This document shows, piece by piece, positions 24,964 through 32,511 of a stretch of 64,000 nt of DNA (within the stretch, counting starts at the first letter, position 1; each line of letters begins with the position of its first letter). The stretch is from Streptomyces sp. WAC05374 (GTDB lineage Bacteria; Actinomycetota; Actinomycetes; Streptomycetales; Streptomycetaceae): positions 310,001 through 374,000 of the forward strand of contig NZ_SMNQ01000003.1 of NCBI RefSeq assembly GCF_004353505.1. The letters are read 5' to 3'. The position numbers and the translations under genes are program-made. The notes below the pieces were generated by a model that did not search any database, had not been told where the DNA came from, and saw only the letters and a list, made by a program, of their open reading frames with translations.

Positions 24964-26087
24964 ATCGGCTCCTTGGGCAGGCCGAGCACCCGCTCGGCGA
25001 TGATGGTGCGCTGGATCTCGTCCGAGCCGCCGTAGATGGTGTCGGCCCGGCTGAACAGGAACATGCGCTGGAGGTCGTCGAGGGCGTACGCGCCCGGCGA
25101 CCACTCCCCCGGCCCGGTCGCGCCCGCCGCGCCCCGCACGGCCATCGCCAGCTCGCCCAGCCGCTGGTGCCAGCGGCCCCACAGCAGCTTGGCCACGCTG
25201 GGCGCGCCCGCGTCACCGGCGTCCCCCAGCGTCCGCAGCGCGTTCCACCGCATGACGCGCAGCTCCGCCCACTGCCGCACCAGGGCGTCCCTCAGTACGG
25301 GATCGGTGACCGCCCCGCTCTCCACGGCCAGCCGCAGCACCCGCCCCAGCTCCGCCTCGAAACCGATCTGCTGCACCAGCGTGGACACGCCCCGCTCCAC
25401 GGCCAGCAGCCCCATGGCGACCCGCCAGCCGTTCCCCTCCCCGCCCACGACGTGGGGGGCCTTCGCCCCGTCGAAGAAGACCTCGTTGAACTCGCTGGTC
25501 CCGGTCATCTGGCGGATGGGCCGCACCTCGATCCGGCCCGGCTGGTCCATCGGCACCAGCAGGAAGGACAGCCCGTGGTGGCGCCGTGTGCCCGCCTCCG
25601 TCCTGGCCAGCACGAAGCACCAGTCGGCCTCGTGCGCGAGGGAGGTCCAGATCTTGTGGCCGCTGACCCGGTGGCCGCGCCCGTCCCGCTCGGCACGGGT
25701 GCGCAGCGCCGCCAGGTCCGACCCGGCGCCCGGCTCGCTGTAGCCCTGGCACCACAGTTCCTCGCCCCGGGCGACGGCGGGCAGGAACCGGTCCTTCTGC
25801 TCCTCGTCCCCGTACGCCAGCAGGGTGGGCGCGAGGAGCTTCTCCCCGATGTGCCCGGTCCGGCCGGGCGCCCCCGCGCGGGCGTACTCCTCGGCCCACA
25901 CGACCTGCTGGGTGAGCGTGGCCGTCCGGTTGCCGTACCCGCCGGACCCCCACCCGAGCCCGATCCAGCCGTCCGCGCCCAGCTTGCGTTCCCAGGCCCG
26001 GCCGCCCTCCCCGGCGGGATGCGCCTCCAGCCACCGCCGGGCCTCGGCCCGGAAGTCCTCGTCCTCCGCCCCGAACGCGAAGTCCAT
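24960..26087 (-). CDS. Acyl-CoA dehydrogenase, alpha-type (FadE)
   Basis: This 375-residue protein has LWCQGYSEPGAGSDLAALRT near residue 108, GHKIWTSLAHEADW near residue 137, and a C-terminal GGSDEIQRTIIAERVLGLPK. This is the pattern of the alpha-type subunit found in actinobacterial heterotetrameric dehydrogenases, with the FAD-binding QxQR/EIQR region. It lies 8 bp after the SDR gene and overlaps the alcohol dehydrogenase gene. No beta-type partner is adjacent; the candidate is at 9596-10753, under its own operator copy. Confidence 0.9.
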   Translation of the reverse strand: MDFAFGAEDEDFRAEARRWLEAHPAGEGGRAWERKLGADGWIGLGWGSGGYGNRTATLTQQVVWAEEYARAGAPGRTGHIGEKLLAPTLLAYGDEEQKDRFLPAVARGEELWCQGYSEPGAGSDLAALRTRAERDGRGHRVSGHKIWTSLAHEADWCFVLARTEAGTRRHHGLSFLLVPMDQPGRIEVRPIRQMTGTSEFNEVFFDGAKAPHVVGGEGNGWRVAMGLLAVERGVSTLVQQIGFEAELGRVLRLAVESGAVTDPVLRDALVRQWAELRVMRWNALRTLGDAGDAGAPSVAKLLWGRWHQRLGELAMAVRGAAGATGPGEWSPGAYALDDLQRMFLFSRADTIYGGSDEIQRTIIAERVLGLPKEPM

Positions 26088-26095
26088 GTCCGGCC

Positions 26096-27007
26096 CTACG
26101 CGTTCGGGCGGGCGCCCGCGGCCGCCGCCCTGGCCATCTGCTCCAGTCGCTCCAGCAGCGGCATGGGGTCGGTGCCGACCGTCCCGGGCAGGACGTCGGC
26201 GATCCGCTCGGGCGTCCACGGCTCGTGGGCGTACGCCGCCCTCAGCTCGCGCGGCTGCGCCCACACCGCGATCTTGGGCCCGGCGACCGTGTAGACCTGC
26301 CCGGTGATCCGCTCGGCGCGGGCCCGGTCGGAGAGCAGGTAGACGACGAGCGCGGCGACGTCCTCGGGGTCACCGATCTCCTTGAGCTCCATGGGCACGC
26401 CCGCCGACATGCGGGTCCGGGCGACGGGGGCGACGGCGTTGGCCGTGACGCCGTACTTGTGCAGGCCGAGGGCGGCGCTGCGGACCAGCGAGATGATCCC
26501 GCCCTTGGCGGCGGAGTAGTTGGCCTGGGACACCGAGCCCTGGTGGTTGCCGCTGGTGAACCCGATCAGGGTGCCCCCGCCCTGCTTGCGCATCACCGCG
26601 GAGGCGGCGCGGAAGACGGTGAACGTGCCCTTGAGGTGGGTGGCGAGGACGGGGTCCCACTCGTCCTCGGACATGTTGAACAGCATCCGTTCGCGCAGGA
26701 TGCCGGCGACGCACACGGCCCCGTCGATCCGGCCGTACTCGGCGAGCGCGGTGTCCACGACGCGCTGCCCGCCCGCCATGGTGGAGATGTCGTCGGCGAC
26801 GGCGACGGCCTCGCCGCCCGCGGCGACGATTTCCTCGACGACGTCCGCCGCGACCCGCGAGGTGGGCTCCGCGCCCTCGACGGACACGCCGTAGTCGTTG
26901 ACGACGACCCGTGCCCCCTCGGCGGCGCAGGCCAGGGCGACGGCCCGGCCGATGCCCCGCCCGGCGCCGGTCACGGCGACGACCTTGCCTGCCACGAAGT
27001 TCCCCAT
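26096..27007 (-). CDS. Short-chain dehydrogenase/reductase (3-hydroxyacyl-CoA dehydrogenase-like)
   Basis: This 303-residue SDR has the cofactor motif TGAGRGIGRA near residue 13, a long insertion after strand 2 (NDYGVSVEGAEPTSR) typical of the HSD17B4/MFE-2 type, and the catalytic YSAAKGG near residue 163. A C-terminal extension of about 60 residues follows the core. It probably oxidises a 3-hydroxyacyl-CoA. ATG 27007 follows GGGGAG; the in-frame ATG at 27043 would touch the operator and lacks a ribosome site. It is the first gene of a three-gene unit. Confidence 0.88.
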   Translation of the reverse strand: MGNFVAGKVVAVTGAGRGIGRAVALACAAEGARVVVNDYGVSVEGAEPTSRVAADVVEEIVAAGGEAVAVADDISTMAGGQRVVDTALAEYGRIDGAVCVAGILRERMLFNMSEDEWDPVLATHLKGTFTVFRAASAVMRKQGGGTLIGFTSGNHQGSVSQANYSAAKGGIISLVRSAALGLHKYGVTANAVAPVARTRMSAGVPMELKEIGDPEDVAALVVYLLSDRARAERITGQVYTVAGPKIAVWAQPRELRAAYAHEPWTPERIADVLPGTVGTDPMPLLERLEQMARAAAAGARPNA

Positions 27008-27045
27008 GCCCGGCTCCCCTTCGGCGCCCACCACTTCCGCCATAT

Positions 27046-27060
27046 CTGACGGGTCGTTAG
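27046..27060. promoter_or_regulatory. Operator CTGAC-N5-GTCAG (site 6)
   Basis: CTGACGGGTCGTTAG has one mismatch in the right arm, with flanking AT on both sides (ATCTGAC and GTTAGAT). It lies between the divergent SDR (27007) and cyclase (27108) genes. A further single half-site, GTCAG, occurs at 27073-27077, so a second weaker site is possible. Confidence 0.65.
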
Positions 27061-27107
27061 ATTTTATGGTCCGTCAGACACGCGAGCACAAGACCCGGGA
27101 GGCCCCC

Positions 27108-28034
27108 ATGTCACTGCCGGCCGCGTTCCACGAGATCGCCGCGCGCGTCAACAACTGGGGCCGCTGGGGCGGGGACGACGAGCGGGGCACGCTCAACCTG
27201 ATCACCGACGAGGCCGTACGGGAGGCCGCCCGGACCGTGCGCACCGGGCGGCGCGTGCCGCTGGCGCTGGAGCTGCGCCAGGACGGGGTCCAGACGGGCC
27301 TGATACCGGGCCGGGTCAACCCGCTGCACGCCATGACGCAGATCAACCAGGAGCTGTTCGGCCCCGGTACGGTCGCGACCAGCGACGACGTGGTGACGCT
27401 CGGGCTCCAGGCGGGCACCCACTGGGACGCGCTCACCCACGTCTCGCACTCGGGCGTGCTCTACAACGGCCGGCCCGCCTCCTCGGTCACCCCGCACGGG
27501 GGCAGCGCGTTCAGCGGCATCGGCACGGCACGGCACGTCGTCTCGCGCGGGGTCCTGCTGGACGTGGCCCGCGCCAAGGGCGCCGAGCGGCTGCCGGGCG
27601 GCCACGCCGTGACGCCGGAGGACCTGGACGAGGCGGCGGAGTTCGGCGGGGTGGACGTCCGGGCGGGAGACATCGTGCTCGTCCGGACGGGGCAGGTCCA
27701 GGTGTACCTGGCGGGCGACCGGCAGGCGTACGGGCACCCGTCACCGGGACTGTCGGTGCGTACGCCGGAGTGGTTCCACGCCCACGACGTGGCGGCCGTC
27801 GCCAACGACACGCTCACCTTCGAGGTCTTCCCGCCCGAGCACGGGGACCTGTGGCTGCCGGTGCACGCGCTGCACCTGGTGGAGATGGGCATGCTCCAGG
27901 GTCAGAACTGGAACCTGGAGGAACTGTCCACAGCCTGTGCACAGGAACGGAGGTACGCGTTCCTGCTGTCCGCGACACCCGAGCCCTTCGTGGGCGCCAC
28001 GGGAGCCCCGGTGGCTCCGGTGGCGGTGCTGTGA
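27108..28034 (+). CDS. Cyclase-family (kynurenine formamidase-like) hydrolase
   Basis: The 308-residue protein belongs to the Mn/Zn-dependent cyclase/KynB hydrolase family: DDERGTLNLIT near residue 24, GTHWDALTHV near residue 105 (metal ligands H-x3-D-x3-H-like), and GHPSPGLSVRTPEWFH near residue 209. Family members open lactams, formamides or cyclic intermediates, and are frequent in actinobacterial ring-degradation clusters. GGGAGG precedes the ATG by 5 bases. It is divergent from the SDR unit with operator site 6 between, so it should be co-regulated. Confidence 0.88.
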   Translation: MSLPAAFHEIAARVNNWGRWGGDDERGTLNLITDEAVREAARTVRTGRRVPLALELRQDGVQTGLIPGRVNPLHAMTQINQELFGPGTVATSDDVVTLGLQAGTHWDALTHVSHSGVLYNGRPASSVTPHGGSAFSGIGTARHVVSRGVLLDVARAKGAERLPGGHAVTPEDLDEAAEFGGVDVRAGDIVLVRTGQVQVYLAGDRQAYGHPSPGLSVRTPEWFHAHDVAAVANDTLTFEVFPPEHGDLWLPVHALHLVEMGMLQGQNWNLEELSTACAQERRYAFLLSATPEPFVGATGAPVAPVAVL

Positions 28035-28183
28035 CGGTCACGGTCGGGCGCGCTGCGGCGTCTTCTCCGGGTGGCGGCGCACGCATGCGCACCCCGAGCA
28101 CGGCACGGCGGCCGCCACCCGGCTCCGGCGCGATCACCCCGAGTGCCCTGATCAGGAGCCGTCGCCGAGCCGCGACCCGCACT

Positions 28184-28208
28184 CGCCGAGGGCGTCAAGC
28201 CCTCGGCG
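28184..28208. terminator. Terminator hairpin downstream of cyclase gene
   Basis: CGCCGAGGGC pairs perfectly with GCCCTCGGCG around the loop GTCAA, between the convergent cyclase and ATP-binding-protein genes. The hairpin could serve both directions. Confidence 0.65.
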
Positions 28209-28285
28209 TCCCCTCGCCACGAATCGCTGCTCCAAGGGTGATCAGACGGATACGAGCCGTCAACACCTATTCAGGGATAGGCCCG

Positions 28286-28759
28286 TTATGCCCGATTTGT
28301 GACAGCGCACGACGGCGCATATGCTCCCGGCTCACGCACCACCCCTGTCACCACCGGTGCGCCCCTGTCCACCTCGCACCAGATGCTCTTGCCGGCCCCC
28401 TCCCGCTGCCAGCCCCACCGGTCGGCGAGCCCGTCGACCAGCTCCAGGCCGCGGCCGTTGGTGTCGTCACCGTCGGCGTGACGAGGGCGCGGCGGGCGGG
28501 CACTGGCGTCGGCGACCTCCACCCGCACCGTTCCCGCCTCGGCCGCGCCCGCGCCGAAGAGCATCCGCAGCACGGCCGGACACCCGGTGTGCACCACGGC
28601 GTTGGTGACGAGCTCCGAGATGAGCAGCACCAGCGTCTCGGCCAGTGGCTCGTCATCCCCTATCCCGGAACCGGCGAGCCGTGATCGCGCCCATCTCCTG
28701 GCCCGACCGACCTCTGCTGGGTCGGGGCCGATCTCCAACTGCACCTGAAGCACCTGCAC
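28286..28759 (-). CDS. ATP-binding anti-sigma/regulator (RsbW-like HATPase)
   Basis: This 157-residue GHKL-type ATP-binding protein has the N-box LLISELVTNAVVHTG near residues 45-60 and the G-box NGRGLELVDGLADRWGW near residue 101. It lacks any sensor or dimerisation domain. Streptomyces encodes dozens of such proteins, which act as anti-sigma kinases or as partners of DUF397/XRE pairs. No such partner lies beside this one. The upstream sequence (28760-29155) may contain remnants of one. Confidence 0.85.
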   Translation of the reverse strand: MQVLQVQLEIGPDPAEVGRARRWARSRLAGSGIGDDEPLAETLVLLISELVTNAVVHTGCPAVLRMLFGAGAAEAGTVRVEVADASARPPRPRHADGDDTNGRGLELVDGLADRWGWQREGAGKSIWCEVDRGAPVVTGVVREPGAYAPSCAVTNRA

Positions 28760-29155
28760 CGCTCACACCATCCGAACCGGCGGACACATCGCCTCGCGCC
28801 TCACAGTGACCACAGCAGTAACAGTCGTCACTGAACGTGATTTCCTTGTGGGACAGCATGGTTGACGTACAGTCACCGCAACAAGCGCTTCGGGCATATT
28901 CCAGCGCGAAGGAGTACGCGTGCTGCATACTGTGCGACGCACACTGCGGGTAGTCGAACAGGGGGGCGCACCGCGCCACCGAGGGGTACGAGCGGCGGGC
29001 ATTCCCGGGCGCGGGGCTGCCGCACGGGCAACACCGGGACGCCCCAGCCTCTGAACCACTCGCATCCCACGGAGCGTACCGGAGCCACGCGCCGACTCCA
29101 GGCCGTGACGAGTACTCGCAAGGCAACAACCCGATATCAACGCTGCGTGACCGCT
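28760..29155. other. Gene-poor region, lower GC, possible decayed gene
   Basis: About 400 bp without a convincing gene. GC content is visibly lower than around it. The best-supported frame is 28920-29054 on the plus strand, GTG with AAGGAG upstream and 44 codons. It begins LHTVRRTLRVVEQ, which recalls the first helix of IclR-type regulators but breaks off. It could be a small protein or a remnant. A weak TGAC-N5-GTCA core is at 28863-28875. Confidence 0.35.
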
Positions 29156-30058
29156 TCACCCTTGAGGGAACGCCTCACCCTCCGTGGCAAGCGCCGCCGC
29201 GCACACCTCCTCCGCCTCCGCCGTCCCCATCCACCGCCGCTCCCGCACCCACGCCCGCTTCAGGTGCAGGTGCACCTCGGCCTCCCAGGTGAAGCCCATC
29301 CCGCCGTACACCTGGAGGCAGTCCCGGGCGCCGCGCACCGCCGCCTCGTCGGCCAGCAGCTTGGCGGCGGCGACGTCCACCGGGTCACGGGTGACGGCGG
29401 CCGCGTACACCGCCACGCGCGCCAGCTCCGTGCGCTCCAGCATGCCCGCGCACAGGTGGGCCACCGCCTGGAAGGCGCCGATGGGCCGGCCGAACTGTTC
29501 GCGCTCCCGCGCGTACCGGGCCGCCATCTCCGTCGTGCGCCCGGCGCTCCCGAGCTGCTCGGCGGCCGTGAGCAGGACCGCCTCCGGGCCGGCCGCCACC
29601 GCCCCGCCCCCCGGCACCCGGTGCAGCGGCGTGAGCGGGTCGAGAGACCTCACCGGCCGGGCACCCTCCGCGCCGCCGCCCCGCACGGTGTCGGCCGCGT
29701 CCAGCCACTCCACCAGCGTCCCGTCCACGGCGGTGACGACCACGTCCCCCTCCGCCGCCCCCTCGACGTGCCCCGCCGCCAGGTGGGTGGTGACCAGCGG
29801 CCCGGGCAGCAGCGCCCGCCCGGCCTCCTCGAACGCCAGCACCGCCTCCGGCAGCCCCAGCCCCGCCCCGCCGTCCTCCTCCGGCAGCCGCAGCGCGAAG
29901 AACCCGGCCGCGCCCAGCTCCCGCCACAGCGCCCGGTCCAGCGTGCCCGTGTCCACGGCCTCGCGCAGGGCGTCCCGCCCGAACCGCCCCCGCAGCAGTT
30001 CCCGCACGCCCCGCCGCAGCGCCCGCCGGTCGTCGTCGAGCCGGAAAGCCATCCTCAT
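29156..30058 (-). CDS. Acyl-CoA dehydrogenase, short beta-type subunit
   Basis: This 300-residue protein is shorter than typical dehydrogenases (about 380) because the middle beta-domain is reduced. It keeps YAREREQFGRPIGAFQAVAH near residue 190 and YGGMGFTWEAEVHLHLKR near residue 257. Short subunits like this pair with a full-length alpha subunit (FadE/ChsE type). The full-length partner is the immediately upstream gene, overlapping at ATGA. Together they should form one heterotetrameric enzyme, third in the amidohydrolase-led unit under operator site 7. Confidence 0.88.
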   Translation of the reverse strand: MRMAFRLDDDRRALRRGVRELLRGRFGRDALREAVDTGTLDRALWRELGAAGFFALRLPEEDGGAGLGLPEAVLAFEEAGRALLPGPLVTTHLAAGHVEGAAEGDVVVTAVDGTLVEWLDAADTVRGGGAEGARPVRSLDPLTPLHRVPGGGAVAAGPEAVLLTAAEQLGSAGRTTEMAARYAREREQFGRPIGAFQAVAHLCAGMLERTELARVAVYAAAVTRDPVDVAAAKLLADEAAVRGARDCLQVYGGMGFTWEAEVHLHLKRAWVRERRWMGTAEAEEVCAAALATEGEAFPQG

Positions 30059-31188
30059 CGCCCCTTCGGCAGGCCGAGGACGCGCTCGGCGACGATGCCG
30101 CGCTGGATCTGCGAGGTCCCGGCGGCGATGGTGTACGAGAGCGACGACAGCCGGTCGTGGGTCCACCGCCGGTCCAGGTCCAGTGCGTCCGGGCCGAGCA
30201 CCTCGGCGGCGGCGTCGTACAGCTCCTGGCGCGCGTGCGAGTACCGCAGCTTGAACACCGACCCGCCCGTCCCGGGCGCCGAGCCGGTCGCCTCCGCCTC
30301 GCTCACGTTCCAGCGCACCAGCCGCCACAGGGCGCGGAACTCGGCGCCCAGCCGCCCCAGGCGGCGCCGGAGCACGGGGTCGTCCCAGCGGCCGCTCCGG
30401 CGGGCCTCGCGCGCCAGCTCGCCGAGCACCCGGCGGCAGGCCACCACCTCGCCGGCGAACGCCGTGCCGCGCTCGTACGACAGGGTGACCATGGTGACCC
30501 GCCAGCCGTCGTTCTCCTCCCCCACCCGGTTGGCGACGGGCACGGGGACCTCGTCCAGGAACAGTTCGGCGAACTCCGCCGTCCCGGTCAGGGTCCGCAG
30601 CGGCCGTACGGTGACGCCTGGGGCGTCCATGGGCATGGCCAGCCAGGTCAGGCCCCGGTGCCTGGGGGCCTTCGGGTCGGTGCGCACCAGCAGTTCGCAC
30701 CAGTCGGCGACCTCGGCGTGGGAGGTCCAGATCTTCTGGCCGGTGACCAGGTAGCGGTCGCCGTCCCGGACCGCCCGGGTGCGCAGGGAGGCCAGGTCGG
30801 AGCCCGCGTCCGGCTCGCTGAAGCCCTGGCACCACACCTCCTCGCCCCTCAGGATCGGCTCCAGCCACCGCTCGCGCTGCCCGGGGGTGCCCTCGGCGGC
30901 GACGGTGGGGCCCGCGTGCAGCAGGCCGACGAAGTTGGCGCCCACATAGGGCGCGCCGGCCAGTTCGGTCTCCTCCAGGAAGACCAGCCGCCGGGTGGGC
31001 GAGGTGGCCCAGGGCGGGTCGCCGTACCCGGCGTCGTACAGCGTGCGCTGCCAGGCCGTGTCGTAGGCCCGGCGGCCCGGCCAGTCGGCGGGGTGGGGCG
31101 GGGGCGGCAGGCCGGGCAGCACGGCGGCGAGCCAGGTGCGCAGCCGGGCGCGGAAGTCCTCGTCCTCCTCGCTGGTGTCCAGGTCCAT
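30055..31188 (-). CDS. Acyl-CoA dehydrogenase, alpha-type subunit
   Basis: This 377-residue protein has VWCQGFSEPDAGSDLASLRT near residue 118, GQKIWTSHAEVADW near residue 147 and a C-terminal AGTSQIQRGIVAERVLGLPK. The ATG overlaps the amidohydrolase stop and its own stop overlaps the start of the short dehydrogenase, so the three are translationally linked. The protein probably supplies most FAD-binding residues of an alpha2-beta2 complex with its neighbour. Confidence 0.9.
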   Translation of the reverse strand: MDLDTSEEDEDFRARLRTWLAAVLPGLPPPPHPADWPGRRAYDTAWQRTLYDAGYGDPPWATSPTRRLVFLEETELAGAPYVGANFVGLLHAGPTVAAEGTPGQRERWLEPILRGEEVWCQGFSEPDAGSDLASLRTRAVRDGDRYLVTGQKIWTSHAEVADWCELLVRTDPKAPRHRGLTWLAMPMDAPGVTVRPLRTLTGTAEFAELFLDEVPVPVANRVGEENDGWRVTMVTLSYERGTAFAGEVVACRRVLGELAREARRSGRWDDPVLRRRLGRLGAEFRALWRLVRWNVSEAEATGSAPGTGGSVFKLRYSHARQELYDAAAEVLGPDALDLDRRWTHDRLSSLSYTIAAGTSQIQRGIVAERVLGLPKGR

Positions 31189-32378
31189 CAGACCAGGTCC
31201 AGGCCGAGCATCCGGATGGCGTTGCCGCGCATCAGCTTGTACGTCGTCTCGTCGTCCAGGCCCTTGACGTGGTCGAGGGCGACCTCTTTGGTGTGCGGGA
31301 AGGTGGAGTCGACGTGCGGGTAGTCGGTCTCGAAGGTGGCGTTGTCGCGGCCGACCACGTCGAGCGAGGCGATGCCGTGCTTGTCGCGGAAGAAGCAGCA
31401 GAAGACCTGCCGGTAGTAGTACGTGGACGGGGGCTCGGGGATCAGGTCGCGGACCCCGCCCCAGGCGCGGTGCTCCTCCCACACGTCGTCGGCCCGCTCC
31501 AGCGCGTAGGGGATCCAGCCCATCTGGCCCTCGCTGTAGGCGAGCTTCAGGGCGGGGAAGCGCACCAGGACGCCGGAGAAGAGGAAGTCCATGAGGGACG
31601 CCATCGCGTTGTTGAAGGACAGCGAGGCCTGGACGGCGGGCGGGGCGTCGGGGGAGGCGGCCGGCATCTGCGAGGACGACCCGATGTGCATGTTGACGAC
31701 CGTCCCGGTCTCCTGGCAGACCGCGAAGAAGGGGTCCCAGTAGCCGGAGTGGATCGACGGCAGGCCGAGGTACGTGGGGATCTCGCTGAAGGTGACCGCC
31801 CGCACGCCCCGGGCCGCGTTGCGCCGGATCTCGGCGACGGCGAGGCCGATGTCCCACAGCGGGATCAGGCACAGCGGGATCAGCCGTCCGCCGCTGTCGC
31901 CGCACCACTCCTCCACCATCCAGTCGTTGTAGGCGCGGACGCAGGCCAGGGCCACCTCCTTGTCCCTGGCCTCGGCGAAGGTCTGCCCGCAGAAGCGGGG
32001 GAAGGTGGGGAAGCACAGGGACGCCTCGACGTGGTTGAGGTCCATGTCCTTGAGCCGTTCGGCGGGGTCCCAGCAGCCGGGCCGCATCTCCGCCCGGGTG
32101 ATGCCCTCGAGGGTCATGTCGTCACGGTCGAAGCCGACGGCGGCGATGTTGCGCTTGTACGGGAACCTGAGGTCCTCGTAGATCCACCAGTCGGCCGGCG
32201 GCCCGTCGGGGTCCATCGTGATCCGGTACTTCCCGCCCACGTACTCCAGCTCGCCGATCCCGCAGGTCAGCGGCTTGGGCCCCCGGTCGCGGTAGGCGGC
32301 CGGGAGCCAGGTCTCGAAGAGGTGCGCCGGTTCGATCACATGGTCGTCGACGCTGATGATCCGAGGCAGTTCCGTCAT
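31188..32378 (-). CDS. Amidohydrolase family 2 (metal-dependent TIM barrel)
   Basis: This 396-residue protein has the N-terminal metal motif SVDDHVIEP (D-x-H-like, near residue 9), MHIGSSSQ near residue 226 and a C-terminal ETDYPHVDSTFPH near residue 350 with the conserved Asp. The group includes decarboxylases and hydrolases such as ACMSD, and is common in actinobacterial catabolic clusters where it may open a ring or lactone. GGGAGG precedes the ATG by 5 bases. It leads a three-gene unit with both dehydrogenase subunits. Confidence 0.88.
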   Translation of the reverse strand: MTELPRIISVDDHVIEPAHLFETWLPAAYRDRGPKPLTCGIGELEYVGGKYRITMDPDGPPADWWIYEDLRFPYKRNIAAVGFDRDDMTLEGITRAEMRPGCWDPAERLKDMDLNHVEASLCFPTFPRFCGQTFAEARDKEVALACVRAYNDWMVEEWCGDSGGRLIPLCLIPLWDIGLAVAEIRRNAARGVRAVTFSEIPTYLGLPSIHSGYWDPFFAVCQETGTVVNMHIGSSSQMPAASPDAPPAVQASLSFNNAMASLMDFLFSGVLVRFPALKLAYSEGQMGWIPYALERADDVWEEHRAWGGVRDLIPEPPSTYYYRQVFCCFFRDKHGIASLDVVGRDNATFETDYPHVDSTFPHTKEVALDHVKGLDDETTYKLMRGNAIRMLGLDLV

Positions 32379-32394
32379 GACGCCTCCCACTTTT

Positions 32395-32409
32395 CTGACA
32401 CTCCGTCAG
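32395..32409. promoter_or_regulatory. Operator CTGAC-N5-GTCAG (site 7)
   Basis: CTGACACTCCGTCAG has perfect 5-bp arms, 17 bp from the amidohydrolase start on the minus strand. A minus-strand TAGCCT near 32421-32426 could be the -10, placing the operator over the transcript start. Confidence 0.75.
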
Positions 32410-32479
32410 CTCCTGTCCGGCAGGCTAGCCCCGCACCCCTGGACCGACAAGGCGCACCGCCCTACGCTCACCGCACGAT

Positions 32480-32494
32480 CTGACTGTCCGTCAG
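32480..32494. promoter_or_regulatory. Operator CTGAC-N5-GTCAG (site 8)
   Basis: CTGACTGTCCGTCAG is identical to site 1. It lies 18 bp before the GTG of the CoA-ligase gene at 32512. TACGCT (32463-32468) with TGGACC 17 bp upstream could be the promoter, so the site lies just after the transcript start. Confidence 0.75.
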
Positions 32495-32511
32495 CAAACG
32501 AGGAGCGCACC

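Noticed and set aside
27924..27945. DnaA-box-like CTGTCCACA inside the cyclase gene
   Set aside because: It is a single near-match within coding sequence whose codons explain it.
28862..28876. TTGACGTACAGTCAC as another operator copy
   Set aside because: Only the inner TGAC-N5-GTCA core matches, both outer bases differ, and no catabolic gene starts there.
865..32494. A classical cholesterol-degradation cluster
   Set aside because: Several genes resemble steroid side-chain enzymes, but no mce, kstD, hsaC, hsaA, ipdA or ipdB homolog is present. Only a generic acyl-CoA catabolic function is claimed.
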